64,000 nucleotides of DNA from Thalassia testudinum (GCA_037157565.1 JAZHRO010000036.1:21440501-21504500); one strand, 5' to 3'. Positions 22,686 through 35,928 are shown, counted from the stretch's first letter. The notes: a model not told the origin generated them from the letters alone. A program made the numbers and translations.

Positions 22686-23712
22686 GCAACGGCCAATTTA
22701 GAATTCTTGATTGCAAATCCTAATTTGGTGCTAACTTGCATTATCTCTTTGCTATTGCTTCAAAAGGGATTCATTGAAGAAAGATCAGCCGCACATCAAA
22801 CACGCCAGGGGCAGGTATGCTCTATCTCTTCTCTCTTAAGCCCCTATTCTGAAAAGGTTAAAAGGAAAAAAATCAATTTGGGCTACTTGCATTTTATTCT
22901 TAGATTAATCATCAGGTTGCCTGATTTGATACATTCTATTTAGAAAACAACACAAGCTTGATTTGTGCACCCACTTAAATTTTAAGGTATCTAGGGCTAC
23001 CACATTCTTGTTTGAGCCCTAAGTATCACATTTGGACAAATTAAATCGGACCAAATCAAGATCCAATTAAGGATTCCAGTTTAGGGTTTTAGAGACACAC
23101 TTGCTTAATCAAGAATTGATCTTTCCAAACAAAGTGTGCCTAAGCCTTGATTGAACTGATCTATTCAAACAAAACCCAAAAATTAGGCTCTTAAATTCAT
23201 TTGAACACTAAAAGAGGGACCTAAACTTCTTAAGAGGACAAATAGGTGAAGTTGACCCACCTTTTTAGGTCAACCAATCTTTAAATTAGGTCACTTTTGC
23301 ACTCAATACATCATAAAAGTTTAAGTTAAATCCTAAGCACCCTGGCTCTTAATTAAAACTGGTAGACTTAAGAGGTCAACTCCCCATTCTGGTCTATCTG
23401 GACCATCAGTGACAAGAGAGCTTGGGTGGGGGAAACCCTATAACCCATGGGGATGCTCTATCATGTAGAGGTCTTTGCGGGATTCTCCCTCTCTGGTTGC
23501 CCAGGTAATTCTCAAGTGGACGACTTTCTGACTAAGGCGTATCATCCGCCCCAAACCTTTATAGTCATCCAAAATTTTTGGGTGTCTTGATTGGGTCCAT
23601 CACATTCTATTCTTGTCCAGCCCATCGGTGCATGTTTGGTAAGAGGTCCTTAAGACCACCCTTGAGGTCTCCATTAGTTATTCACTCCCATCAAGACCAA
23701 GCCTCGACTTCT
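22686..23712 (+). other. E2 leader
   Basis: About 1 kb without a convincing frame, A/T-rich, between PBS and gag. A 130-codon open stretch (22551-22943) spans the LTR end and leader, resembles no known protein and is not called. Confidence 0.65.
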
Positions 23713-25785
23713 ATGTTTGTGCAGCAACCTCATAACATAGACATCTCTTTTGATTCATCTGAGCCTAACTCTCCTTCCATCATCATGGAACAACCACCAG
23801 AAGAGAACAACCTTGAGAATCAACTTCAGTGCCTTAATGATCTATTCCAAGCCTTTGTGAATCCACCACGACGTCCCATGATGCGAGATCATTACAATCC
23901 CGCCGTGGTGGCAATCGAACCTTGAGTCCAAATCCCGGATGGAGGTCCTGATATTGAACTCAAGCCCAACATGATTTATGCTATTCTGAAATTTCATGGG
24001 CTCAATTCCAAGGATCCTTTCTAGCACATTAAACAGCTCAAGCATCTAGCCCAAGCCTTCGAGTCAGATGCTCAGAATCAGGATATTCTTCTCATGAAAA
24101 TGTTCTCCTTCTCTCTCATGGACAAAGCAGCGCACTGGTATCTGACTCAAACACATCCAATCAACACATGGGTTGAACTACAATCCGAGTTTTTGAAAAA
24201 GTTCTTCCCAGTTGGTCGAATGAATACTTTACAATACCAGATCATGCACCTCACACAACAGCCTAGAGAACCATTTCACGAAGCGTGGGATAATTTCCTA
24301 GATCTCATGCGAAAGTACCCCCATCACGGAGTTCCTAAATGGGAACAAGTTTAGTCTTTTTACGAGGGACTCCATGAAGATATCCGATTATTCGTCAATG
24401 CAACCTGCAGAGGAAATATCATGGGTCAACACGAAGACATTGTGTGGGAGATTCTCAAGAATATGTGTGAGAACCCCATCAATAATGACTCCATGGGCAT
24501 ATTCGACCGGACGAATGCCTACTCATTGACGAATCCAAGGGGAGCACATGAGACGCAAGGCTTGTCCTCGTCTGTCGACTTAGAACTGATGGCCAATCAT
24601 TTAGACAAGGTCTTTATTATTGAGAAGAAGGTGGATGAGCTAACTCGACATCTGCAACGAGCCACCTCTACGCAAAACCCGTTCGAACAGCTGTCCTCTG
24701 GGAGGGAAGCTGTGCATAACATCTACCACCGATCTTCTCAGGGGTTGGACCCATATCCACCCCTGTCTAACTCTAGGTTCGGAGGAAACTCCATACCTAC
24801 CTATTCTAGTTGGGGGAACTCTGAACCCTCGTATTCTGACTTTTCTGAGGTTCCTCAGACCTGCAAGGACCTCAATGCCATCTAGAACAACCCATTCTCT
24901 AATACCTATAACCCTGGATGGCGAAATCATCCTAATTTCACATGGTCGGGCAATAATCAAAATCGGAGACATCAATATCTGCCCCGACCATAAGCTCCTC
25001 TTCCATATCAGCTGCCTCAACCTCGACCCAACCCCACCTATCAATCTGGGCCAACTCAGACAAATCAAATGACTCTTATCCTTCATACTCTAGCTGACAT
25101 TTAGAAGACGAATGCGGCTATGCAAAAATAGCACAGAGATGAGATCACAGAGGTTCGCAATCAACTCACCCAGATGGCAAATTCTTGCCAACCTGGTACA
25201 CTCCCTTCGCAACCTCTACCTAATCCCAATAACATGTTGAATCAAAGGCATGTTATAAACCCAAATCAACACCAAGCCCACATGGTTTATCCGGCCCCTT
25301 CTGCTCCATCACCCGACAGGATGGAAGCTTCAACATCATACTCAAGATTTCAGTAGCAGCCACCTATTTTACCTACACCAAACCAGAACCAGGCAGGACT
25401 GAATTCAGTTATGACCTATAGTGGCAAAGCAACACCGGACCCACCTTACCCAAGCCACTTTCAGCCTGGTAATGCTAACCCAAACCCTAGGGTAGTCATC
25501 CAGGATACCCCTGTCCCAAATCAAGAACCTGGATCTATTCAAGAGGAACCATTTAAGGTTCCATTTCCTGAGGCCTTCACCAAGGGAAAGAGGACAACCA
25601 AACCCGTGGCACTTGAAGAGGACCTGATCAAGCTCTTTGAATAGGTCCGTATAAACATCCCCTTGATGGATGCAATTCACCACGTACCGGCTTACGCATG
25701 ATTTCTGAAAGACGTATACACTTAAGCGCAAGCCACGAACCAAAAGTGGGAGCCTAATTTTGAGTAGGCTTCCACCTAAGGGGAA
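23713..25785 (+). pseudogene. E2 gag
   Basis: A possible start is the ATG at 23713 or the one at 23785 (MEQPPEEN). The capsid core is clear: PDIELKPNMIYAILKFHGL after a stop near 23922, then LMDKAAHWYLTQTHP (24118), FLKKFFPVGRMNTL and PFHEAWDNFLDLM. FYEGLHEDIRLFVNAT follows a TAG at 24352. After 24421 come a heptad-like stretch (LDKVFIIEKKVDELTRHLQ) and NPGWRNHPNFTWS. The tail is Pro/Asn/Gln-rich, ending DLIKLFE-stop. At least eight in-frame stops but few shifts make this the easiest gag to follow. No zinc knuckle seen. Confidence 0.82.
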
Positions 25786-26403
25786 AGACCAGGTACTCCC
25801 CCGATTTCCTGTACAATTGGTGATATCCAATTTGATAGAGCATTATTGGATCTACGAGCCTCCATAAACCTAATACCTACATCCCTACTTGACCATCTTG
25901 AGGAATCTGAGCTCAAACCAACAAAGGTGACATTACAGTTAGCAGATCGATCTATTAAGTCACCTAAAGGAGTTCTTAAGAATGTCATTATTAGGGTTTG
26001 GGATTTCTATTTCCCTATGGATTTCATAGTGTTGGATATGGATGCTCCAGAGAATCCGAAAAACACACTGATCATACTAGGGAGACCCTTTCTGGCCACT
26101 GCGAGGTCCAACATTATTTGTGAGGAGGGCCAAATTGAACTAAAATTTGGGAACCAGACGCTAGAGATTGACATCTTTAAGGCCCAACAAGGGATTAATT
26201 ACGGGGTTATAGAACAAATATGTGATATCGAGGTTGTGGTTGACGATCGGTATATAGAGGAAAACTTGACTACTGATCAACCACAAGAAGATCAAAACCT
26301 GCAATTAGAGGAGTCCAAACTCAACCAAGACACACGCATAGCTCCTTCCCTTGCTCCCGACACCCACCCTGAACCACCCACTATTGTGATAACCCTATTT
26401 TAG
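25786..26403 (+). pseudogene. E2 protease and linker
   Basis: An open stretch from 25846 covers most of the domain. The catalytic motif reads DLRAS, with Gly changed to Arg. VTLQLADRSIKSPKG, then LIILGRPFLATARS (about 26070) mark the rest of the fold. A long acidic linker follows, ending at a TAG at 26401-26403. The altered glycine next to the catalytic Asp suggests an inactive enzyme. Confidence 0.8.
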
Positions 26404-27490
26404 AACTAAAGCCTCTTCCTGATCATCTAAAGTATGTCTTTTTGGGTTCCAATCAGACGTTTCCTGTGATTATCAACTCCGGACTCACACATGATCAGGA
26501 ATCCTGTCTGATTTTTGTTCTCCAGCAACATCGAAGAGCCATTGGACGGACTCTCGATGATTTGACTGGTATTAGCCCTTCTTATTGTACACATCACATC
26601 TATAATGAAGTGGGCACACGACCTTCCCATGAAATGCAGAGATGTCTGAATCCTAATCTACAGAAGGTTGTGAAAAAGGAGATCATTAAGTGGTTTGATG
26701 CTGGGATCATCCACCCGATCTCCGACAGTCGGTGGGTGAGTCCAATCCAGGTTGTGCCTAAGAAGGCAGGATTCACTGTGATCACGATTGAGACCGGAGA
26801 AATCATATCGACCCATGTAGCAAATTCATGGAGAGTTTGCATTGATTACAAAAGTCTCAATACATCCACGAAGAAGGATCATTTCCCACTATCGTTTATT
26901 GATCAGATCCTCGAAAAACTAGCAAGAAATAAATTCTTCTGCTTCTTGGATGGGTACTCTGACTATAACTAGGTGGAATCCATCCAGAGGACCAAGAGAA
27001 GACCACTTTCACCTGGCCCTTTGAGACATACGCATTTCGAAGGATGCCTTTCGATCTCTGCAATGCACCTGCTACTTTTCAATGGTGCATGCTTGCCATA
27101 TTCTCACATATGGTAGGTGAATATCTGGAAGTCTTCACGGATGACTTCTCAGTTTTTGGAAAATCATTTGACGATTGCCTCCTGCACTTGGTCCAAATCC
27201 TCAGGTGGTGCATCGATGTGAACTTGGTTCTTTCCTAGGAAAAGAGCCAATTCATGGTTCCTGAGGGAATTGTCCTAGGACATCTCATCTTTGAGAAAGG
27301 CATCCAGGTTGATCGAGCCAAGGTGAATCTGATTTCCAAACTCCCTATCCCTAGCTCGGTCAAAGACATCCGATCCTCCCTAGGGCATGTCAGTTTTTAC
27401 CGTCAATTCATTACCGATTTCTTGAAAATTGCATGCCCCTTGACTAATTTGCTATCTAAGGATGTCCCTTTTGAAATCACCAAGGAATGC
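26404..27490 (+). pseudogene. E2 reverse transcriptase
   Basis: From 26442 an open stretch runs through KKEIIKWFDAGIIHPISDS and CIDYKSLNTSTKKD to FLDGYSDYN (26945-26970), where a stop and a shift occur. LCNAPATFQWCMLAIF (27055) leads to the active site FTDDF (27137), where Met of the usual FMDDF is Thr but both Asp remain. A TAG at 27237-27239 replaces Trp in LSWEKS; E3 has TAG at the same codon. The thumb GHVSFYRQF is near 27385. Confidence 0.86.
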
Positions 27491-27960
27491 ACTCAAGCAT
27501 TTATGATGCTGCGTGATCGAGTTACCCAAGCACCTATCTTGCAGCCCCCTGATTGGTCTCAACCCTTTGAGATCATGTATGATGCATCTGATTATGCTGT
27601 AGGTGTAGTACTTAGGCAAAAAATAGATGAGAAACCCGTGGTCATTTTCTATGCTAGCAAGACACTCGACGAGGCTCAGCGTAATTACACAGTTACTAAG
27701 AAAGAGCTACTAGCCATAGTATTTACCCTAGAAAAATTCAGATCGTATCTTTTGGATTCCCGTATTATCATTTACTCAGATCACACTTTTATGAGGCACC
27801 TCCTTGCGAAGAAGGATGCGAAACCTCAACTAATCCACTGGATCTTGTTGTTGCAAGAATTTGACCTCGAGATTCGTGGTAAGGTGGGAAAATAGAACGT
27901 AGTAGCTGATCACTTATCCTGCCTTCCTTCTGACATAATCAACCCTTTTAGATCTATTAC
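27491..27960 (+). pseudogene. E2 RNase H domain
   Basis: YDASDYAVG (27579), [18 protein letters not shown] and [10 protein letters not shown] (27774) keep the first three acidic catalytic residues. A TAG at 27893 interrupts the end, but the last motif VADHLS is still encoded beyond it (about 27901-27918). One RNase H only. Confidence 0.85.
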
Positions 27961-29256
27961 TGAACATTTTCCCGATGAGCACCTCCTGACTATCAGTATA
28001 GGACTTCCATGGTTTGCTGATCTAGTAAACTACTTCGCATCACATCAGATACCATTCAATTGGCCAAAAGCCAAGAATGACAAATTGCTTTTCGATGCCA
28101 AGTACCACTTTTGGGAAGACCGTATCTCTTCTGCATTGGTGCTGACCAAATCATCCGACGATGTGTTCCGAAAGCAAAAATTCAGGGCATTTTGTCCTTC
28201 TGGCATGACCAAGCCTATGGTGGATACTTCTCTGGTCATAAAATTGTCGCAAAAGTCCTCTAGTCTAGTGTAAAGCATGCACTTGTTACTAGACCTTAGG
28301 CAACATGAGCCACCATGATATAATGCCCTTATAATCGATTCTCGTATGTGAAATCTTTGATGTCTAGGGAATTGATTTTATGGGACCCTTTCCTATTTCA
28401 GACGACTTTGAATACATTCTTCTCACTATTGACTATGTGTCCAAATGGATCAAAGACATTCCGACCCGAATCAACGATCATAAGGTGGTTATCAAATTCA
28501 TTCATCAGAACATCTCTTAGTTCAGGATTCCACATGCCATAATCTCTAATGGAGGGACCCATTTCATGAATGCTCAGTTCATATCACTGATGACCAAATA
28601 CGGGGTGTTACACCAAATCTCTACTCCTTATCACCCACAAACCAACAGTCTAGCTGAGCTATCGAATCGAGAGATCAATAAAATCCTCCAGATCACTATT
28701 CGCCCTAATAGGAAAGACTGGTTGTCCTGACTTTTGGAAGCTTTGTGGGCTTATAAGATCGCCCACAAAACCCAATTAGGCATGTCTCCCTTCAGATTGG
28801 TGTATGGGAAGGCATGTCACCTCCCTGTCGAATTGGAGCACAAAGCCTATTAGGCAGTACGGAACTGCAATCTCGATCTTTCTAATGTAGGAACCCATAG
28901 AATGCTTCAAAAGAGTGAGATCGATGAATTACGCTACGATGCGTATGAGAACTCGTGAATTTAGAAAGAGCGGGTTAAGGCCATTCACAACAGGCACATA
29001 TCTAGAAAGATCTTTTTCCCTGGTTGGAAAGTCCTACTCTTTGACACCAAACTCAAACTGTTCCTAGGAGAACTCTGATCAAAATTGATTGGACCATACC
29101 CTGTCAAACAAATCTTTGGAAATGGAGTTGTTGAAATCAGCAAACTCACCCACGATTCAGAACCTTTTGTCGTGAACAGTCAAAGACTCAAACCATTCAC
29201 TGAACTCACCAATACAAATTTGGCTAAGATATCTTTTACCCTCCATTCTCCTTGAG
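27961..29256 (+). pseudogene. E2 integrase
   Basis: The N-terminal zinc region (about 28170-28320) is scrambled by shifts. The core begins GIDFMGPF (28378) after a TAG (28375-28377) at the codon that is normally Trp. The second catalytic Asp is lost: ISNGGTHF (about 28543) in place of ISD-type. LAELSNREI (about 28651) keeps the Glu. [14 protein letters not shown] and a GPYPVKQIFGNG module complete the protein, which ends near 29256. No chromodomain. Multiple stops follow 28700. Confidence 0.84.
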
Positions 29257-30872
29257 CTCATTATGCCAAACTGATGGCATTAAACTCAGCGCTTAACGGG
29301 AGACAACCCATCATTTTTGAAAAAAATCAAAATCCTTCCTAACACATCTTATGCTGAACTCATATTGCACTTTAGGGTTCATCCACTAGAACAACCGACT
29401 CCACCTCTGGTACCTATACCTGAGCTAAAAATCATCCGCAACAATCATCCCGACCCATTCACCCTCCCATCACCTGTTCTAGTGAATGATCTAAGCCGAA
29501 CTCAAACCTACCTAATTTACAATGAGGACATTGCAAATCGTATGCATGGGGGTGTATTAAAGTGCAAAATGCCATGAAAATCATTTCATAAGAAAGGGTT
29601 TCATAAAAAAAATCACATATTCCAAAAATACCAAAAGAAATAAAAAATTCTTGAAAAGGGAATACAAATATGAGAGGAGGGGAAATTTTGAAGGCATATC
29701 TGATTTTGAGGATAAAAAGGGGAGGAGATAAAAATGTCAAAAAGGAGTGCAATTTGAAAAGAAAAGAAAAAGAGGTAGTCATTAGTAAAAGATTAAGGAA
29801 TTGACTTAGTTCTAGATCATATCAAAAGAAAGAAAATGAAAGGCAAAAGGTACTAATAAAATAGAGAAGAGATTAGTAGGAATGCTAATTGTAGGCCTCT
29901 TGAGCTATAATCCTAGGCTTAAAAATTCAAATACCAACTAAGAACTGTTTAATCCTCAAGAGGTTGGGGAAAATCGGAAGCTTAAGTATTAGGTTTAAGA
30001 CTTATGGATTATTCGACCTTGTTAACTAACCTCTGTTTTGCGGGATTCGGTAACTTGAGCACCCCAATCCACACACAGTCCGATTTAGTGCGCCTAAGTA
30101 TCAAAATCACGTAAATGCATTTAAATTGTTCTAAAAAGGTCACCTAGATTAGGAGCGGCTGATCAACATAAGTTGACTTGGATGAGTTCCAAGCACGGAG
30201 AGGCAGGAAATTCCCCTTAAAGATGCACAATAACATATTGTCTCCTCGGTGCTTGTCTCGTAGGTTATCTATATATCCTACTGAGGGCATGTAAGCACCC
30301 TGTGCTGATTCAAATGCCATGGGCGACATTATCTTGCAATGTCAATTGCCAAGGTTTGGACTTAGCTACAGAACGCCATGGGCGGATCTTGAAATCTCGA
30401 AAGCCAGGGTTCTGGGTGCTGCCATAGGCGGTGTTATCTCGAAGCATCAATTGCTAGGGACCCTGCGAGGATTGATGATGGGGACTAGGAATCAGATACA
30501 GACCTTGTTGTAAAGCTAATCCGTAGCTAGAAAAAAAAGAAAAGAGAGAGAAAACTCTCCAAAAGTAAAGAAAAATTCCTCTGTCTCTCTCTGACAAAGA
30601 CGCACTGCAAACTAAACCGAGGCTAAAACATGTTACAAGCACAGGTGCTTTAACCGCGGAATTCAACGAACCTTAGGTTAGTTCCTGTGGGCCTTAGAAA
30701 CCTTCGCAGCAGACTGAGGCTAGAGCTAGTCTGGTTCGAATCTTGGTTGGTACTTGAGTACCTCTAGGCCTACTATCGGCATTCTAACCTAATCTACAAA
30801 AAGGAAGCACACAGCAAAGTTTTTAAGCATCACAAGATTTTATGGTCTAGAATCAAAGTTAATACTTTAAAA
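29257..30872 (+). other. E2 3' non-coding region
   Basis: About 1.6 kb without an envelope-like gene. Near the start is the CGTATGCATGGGGGTG stretch (about 29538) also found after E1 integrase. At 30248-30299 a nested hairpin has outer stem GGTGCTT/AAGCACC and inner stem GTAGG/CCTAC. From 30315 to 30475 three degenerate units begin GCCATGGGCG, GCCATGGGCG and GCCATAGGCG. Confidence 0.65.
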
Positions 30873-30910
30873 TTTTGCTAAGGGACTAGTAAAAGCTAGG
30901 CATGGTGGTA
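30873..30910 (+). promoter_or_regulatory. E2 pre-PPT stem-loop and polypurine tract
   Basis: TTTTGCTA (30873-30880) and TAGTAAAA (30887-30894) form a stem with one G-U pair. The 16-base spacer carries GGCATGGTGGTA and abuts the LTR. Confidence 0.75.
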
Positions 30911-33528
30911 TGATGGGAACATCATCATGAGTCATAACTAGCTCATTTTGACCCAATTAAGTCAATAAATGCTTCTACATAACCGGTAAAGAGTCACAAG
31001 TCATTGCATAATCATTCTGGAACAAAAATAAGAAACTAAGGCTAAAACTATAATTTTACCAACTCATCATGAATGCAGTACAACCAAGGGTTTTCTCAGG
31101 TGTTGAATGAAGGGCAATTGGTCTTAAAAGATAACAAATGGGATAAGAAAGACTGAAAAGGGTTTACATAAGTTCTGAGAACTAAATGACTTTTGAAATC
31201 GTAAAAATAGACCCACTTAATTAACTGAGGCTTTGATTAGGATAAAGTTCACCTAAACCCTCTAAAATTCGTAGAAAAATATTCTATAGGGTTTAGAACT
31301 TTCAATTTGACCATCAGAACCCATTTTGACCCAAAATATAACCATAGACAGACATTTGGCTAAATTTAGGTTTTTGCATAAATTAACCTGTCAAACATGG
31401 TCAAAATCAAATCCAACTTACCATTGGATTCCTTAGGTCCAAATTAGATTTGTATCAAAATTTGGACCCAAGATGAATTTATTTTGACCTAGTTTGCAAA
31501 TTGGTCCTATCTAATTTCATTTCTACCCTTAACTTTCAAAATTATTTCAAATAGGCCCTTAGCATTTTTCCTAATCCTACTTGCTCCAACAACCTTAAAA
31601 TGGAAAGAACACCCTGATTTCTTGACGAATCCCTTTCAGACTTGAAAGGGAAGTTTGTCAAGAAATTCCCTTCATATTGGACCCAATCCTAAGCCCTAGA
31701 ACTTACCCAATCTCTCATGCAAATGCTTGAGAGATTTGGGTCTCAAGAAATTTCCAAGTTCGGCAAGGCTTTCTAAGCTTGGAAAGGTTGTTTCCTAAGC
31801 TCAAACTGCATCTAGATCCTCATATAAGAGAGCCCAGATCCTCCCCAACTTCCTATGTTCGAAATCGGCTGAGATTCCCCATAATTCCTCTCTCTTTCAT
31901 GGTCGAAGGTTCCTCGACCTCCGACGATCCCCTCTGCCTTTCCTCGTCTTCTGTCCATAATACCAGTGGCGGATCTATCATCCTCACCTCCTTCCACGTC
32001 GTCTTGCCGTACCAACAGACGCCTCCTCCATCATCGTCGCCTTTTCTCCCTCACCGGAACCACCTTCATCTCCAATGTCGGCCACACCTCAACTGACGCC
32101 ATCTCTACCTCATTTCATCCAACAACCTCCTATCTAAGTCCCTTACCTTCTGTACTTCATTCTCACACTCACCCCACCTTCTTCTGACCACCGACGACCC
32201 TTCACGACTTCATCTTCTCCATCTCTGGCAACTCCTCCGGCGAGCCCATCTCACCACCACAGACCACCAAACTCCTCGCTGACTACTTCAAAACCTCTGC
32301 CTCACTTCTTCGCTCATTTCTCCTCTCCTTATTTACTACTTCACTCACTCACGCACACCCTCGAACATACCACTTTCACACAAATAGACTGACCTCGACA
32401 CGCACGCTCGGACCACGAGACACCACACAAAACCCCTCGTTGCACTCACCGTAGTCCGGCAATCCTCCCTTAGCATTCTGACAGGGTTGAAAGGCATTTT
32501 TGTGTTTTCAGGTATCGAGCTCCTTCTTGCCATTAACAGCGAGTTCGAGTAAGCTTTGAAGCTGCTCGAGGTGCCTTCACTCCTGAATTTCATCTCCAGG
32601 CAACGTGGGAAGCCTCTAGGACTTCGTCTGGGCTAACAATTTGAGGACTCTACCTCCTCATTGTGTGAATTGAATGGCGATACCCTACTACTGGCTACGT
32701 GAAGAAGAGGTACGTGTTTAGTCCTACATCGATTGTGGAAGAGCGCCCGCTAGCGCATAAAGTGAAAAAGAGTTAGAGGCTATTCGCCTCATAACATGGG
32801 GTGAGGTCCCTCTCACTCACCCTTCACTAGCCTCGTCTATGACCTCTGCCCACAGACCTGGCCCACCCCGTTTACCCACCTAGACTGACTAACACTCCTC
32901 GCTCACTACGGCACGCCGGTGAGCCTGGACCCGAGTATGCTGAATCCGATAGCCCGATTACCTGTAACTCTAGGAGAGCAAATCCTAAAGAGAGAAGGAG
33001 AGGATAGCTATGTGTGGTAGGGGGAGGGTTTTGCTGCTGAAGGCTTTGGCTGACACTTAGCCAATTTGAGAAGTTCCCCTCCCCTGTGTGAAGAAGAATG
33101 AAGTAGAAAGAAGAAGAAGAAGGCTTAAGAATTCAAAGTAGAAAAGAGAAGAAGAAGAGGAGCCGCACGAGAAGAAGAGGAAGAGAAGCAGAAGAAAAGA
33201 AGAAGAAAAATAGATGTTTAAGTCGTCTGATTTCATAATCAGACGATGGCTTGGTTTGATTGCATACATATATATTGAGTTCCTTAGTTGATATTGTAGG
33301 AATATTTGGTGATCTAAATCACCATTTTACTCCCATCTTTTTGCACCTTGATCTTGTTATTATTGCAAATTCTTTTACTTTAAATTGTGATCTTGAGGTT
33401 TAAATTCCCATATTGCTCCCAATGTTCGACCTCGAAAAATTTTTGAGTAATAAAATCTATTTATTTTCAAAGCGATTTTGGCTATATTACAATGCTTTAT
33501 TTTAAAACTCGATTTTGCCACGTCAACA
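30911..33528 (+). repeat. E2 3' LTR
   Basis: Full-length partner of 20066-22665. It begins TGATGGGAACATCATCA (stem TGATG/CATCA), with the TATA-like TATAAGAG at 31823-31830, a GA-rich tract (about 33090-33215) and an end at GTCAACA. E3 protease sequence starts directly after it. Confidence 0.88.
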
Positions 33529-33533
33529 TAAGA

Positions 33534-34261
33534 TTTCTCAAGGAGTTGTGTACTCCTAAGCGTAAGATGAGGAAAGGAAGCACTATGGTACTCTCTGAGC
33601 AAGTGAAATCTATTATTTCGAGTACACTTCCTTTGAAAAGGAAAGGCCTGGGTTCTTCATTTATTTCCTGTATAATTGGGGACCAGTGCTTTGATAGAGC
33701 CCTCCTAGATTTAGGAGCATCCATAAATCTCATTCCTTCTTCTTTAGTAGAACATTTCCAAATAGAATATCTTAAGTCTATCAATGTGACTATATAAATT
33801 GCTGATAGATCTATTAAGTCACCTAACGGAATGTTGGAGGATATAATTGTAAGACTTCGGGACCTCTATTTTCTTGTCCATTTTATTGTACTTGATATGG
33901 AAGTACCCGAACGCATTAGAGCTAACCAGATTATTATAGGCAGACCCTTTTTGGGTACTACAAGGCCAACATATATTGTGAATCTGGAAAGATTGAGTTA
34001 AAATTTGGGGAGAAGACAATTAAATTGGACATATTTAGAGCTTCTCGAGGATTAGATTGCATATGGATTGAGGAGATTAGATCTATTTCTATTTTTGAGG
34101 ATGACCTTAGTTCTTTAGAACTAAAAAACATGTCTTTTGATATCTTGTACCCTCAAGACGAAAACCCACTATAAGAATCTACACTCAATCTTGAATTTGA
34201 ATCACATGACTCATTTCAATCACTTTTTGCAATCGAAAATCCCATCCCAAGTTCTGCTGAT
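33534..34261 (+). pseudogene. E3 protease and linker
   Basis: It opens with FLKELCTPKRK (gag/PR border). An intact catalytic motif DLGASINLIP is at about 33709-33738. A TAA after NVTI and a frameshift near 33960, just after IIIGRPFLGTT, ruin the rest. A broken acidic linker leads to RT. The active-site motif itself is the least changed of the full-length protease copies here. Confidence 0.8.
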
Positions 34262-35420
34262 CCAACTCCTATTATCGAATTGAAGCCATGGCCTAATACT
34301 CTTAAGTACGTCTATCTCGAACCAGATCAAACATATCCTTTAATCATCAATTCCCATCTATCTGAATCACAAGAATCAAAATTGATCGAGGTTTTACGAG
34401 ATCATAAGAAGGCAGGGTGGATTTTACATGACCTCACTAGGATTAGCCCCAATTACTTACTCATCACATCTATATAGAAGATGGGGCACGACCTTCAAGA
34501 GAAGCTCAAAGATGTCTAAATCCAAATTTAAAGGAGGTTGTAAAGAAAGAAATAATTAAATGCCTAGATGCTGACATTATATATCCTATATCTGATAGCC
34601 CTTGGGTGAGTCTAATTCAAGTGGTACCTAAAAAGGAAGGACTCACTATAATCAAGATCGAATCTAGAGAAACCATTCCCACACAAATTGCGAATTCGTG
34701 GCGAGTTTGCATCATCTATCGTAAACTCAACACGTTTACAAAGAAGGATCATTTTCCTTTGCCATTCATCAATCAGATCCTTGAGAGATTAGCTGGTAAC
34801 AGGTTCTTCTGCCTTTTGGATGGTTACTCTGGATACAATCAGGTCACAATCCATCCTGAAGATCAAGAGAAAATGACTTTCACCTACCCCTTCGGAACTT
34901 TTGCTTTCCGAAGAATGACATTTGGGCTTTGCAACACAATCTGCAACTTTTCAACATTGCATGTTAGCCATTTTTACTGAGATGGTAGGTGAATATATGG
35001 AGGTTTTTATGGATGATTTTTCAGTCTTCAGGAAAACATTTGATATTTGTCTGGACAATTTGTCGAAGATTCTCAAAAGATGTATTGAAGTGAATCTTGT
35101 CCTTAGCTAGGAGAAGAGCCATTTTATGGTTCCAGAGGGCATTATACTTGGACATCTCATATCTGAGCAAGGTATCCAAGTAGATCGAGCCAAAATCAAT
35201 CAAATCTCAAATCTTCCAATTCCTGACTCGATCAAGGGCATCTGATCTTTTCTCGGGCATATTGGTTTTTACAGAAGATTCATTCTCGACTTTTCAAAGA
35301 TTGCTCGACCACTCACAAACCTCCTCAAAAAGGATACGACTTTTGAAATGAGTGAGGAGTGTATATTTGCAATCAAAGCATTGAGAGATAGAATTACACA
35401 GGCTCCTATCCTGCAACCTC
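34262..35420 (+). pseudogene. E3 reverse transcriptase
   Basis: ELKPWPNTLKYVYLEPDQTYP opens the domain (34274). A frameshift near 34455 follows. KKEIIKCLDADIIYPISDS, then CIIYRKLNTFTKKD (Asp of CIDY changed to Ile), FINQILERLAG and FCLLDGYSGYNQV are read openly from 34606. A shift occurs at about 34935. The active site FMDDFSVF (about 35007-35030) is intact. A TAG at 35108-35110 replaces Trp of LSWEKS, and another stop lies at 35242. The thumb GHIGFYRRF is at about 35257. Confidence 0.86.
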
Positions 35421-35800
35421 CCAATTGGAATTTACCATTCGAAATCATGTGCAACGTATCTGATTATGCAATTGGAGCTGTTTTGGGATAGAAAATTGAG
35501 AAAAATCCTATAGTGATTTACTACTCTAGTAAAAGCTTGAATGAAGCACAAAGGAATTATATGGTTACTGTGAAGGAATTGCTAGCGATAGTATTTGGAT
35601 TAGAAAAGTTTAGATCATACATCCTTGGATCTCGAATTATCGTGTACTCTGATCACTCAGCAATCAAACACCTTCTTTCTAAAAAGGACACGAAATCTAG
35701 GTTGATCAGATGGATCTTGCTTTTGCAAGAATTTGACATAGAAATTAGTGATAGGGCGGGATGATAGAGTCTCGTTGCCGACCATCTTTCCGACCTTCCT
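35421..35800 (+). pseudogene. E3 RNase H domain
   Basis: The first motif reads CNVSDYAIG where DASDYAIG is expected, so the first catalytic Asp is lost. [18 protein letters not shown] and [10 protein letters not shown] are kept from 35513 onward. Two stops (35762, 35765) precede VADHLSDL, which still holds the last Asp. Confidence 0.83.
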
Positions 35801-35928
35801 TTTGAGAATATTGAATCATCTCCTCCAATCATAGAACATTTCCTTAATGAACATCTCTTGACTTTATCATCTGATCTTCCTTGTTATGCAGATATCGTCA
35901 ATTATTTGGTTACACATCAATTCCCACA
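35801..35928 (+). pseudogene. E3 RNase H-integrase linker, left of E4
   Basis: It reads PPIIEHFLNEHLLTL, then YADIVNYLVTHQFP, and stops at the E4 LTR. E1 and E2 have the same linker ending in IPTDWPK and IPFNWPK. Sequence right of E4 (43355) resumes with PNW, so E4 was inserted inside this linker. The flanking five-mers CCACA and CCGCC match at three positions only. Confidence 0.75.

Larger units (their letters stand above)
20066..33528 (+). mobile_element. E2: Athila-like retrotransposon, 13.5 kb
   Basis: LTRs of ~2.6 kb (20066-22665 and 30911-33528) flank a PBS, a gag-PR-RT-RH-INT series in normal order, a 3' non-coding region and a PPT. It is inserted in E3 at the end of gag. LTRs differ by about 9% over the first ~205 bases by eye. 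A third LTR of the same family is the minus-strand solo copy at 58024-60833. Coding regions have many stops but all pol domains are recognisable. Confidence 0.88.
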
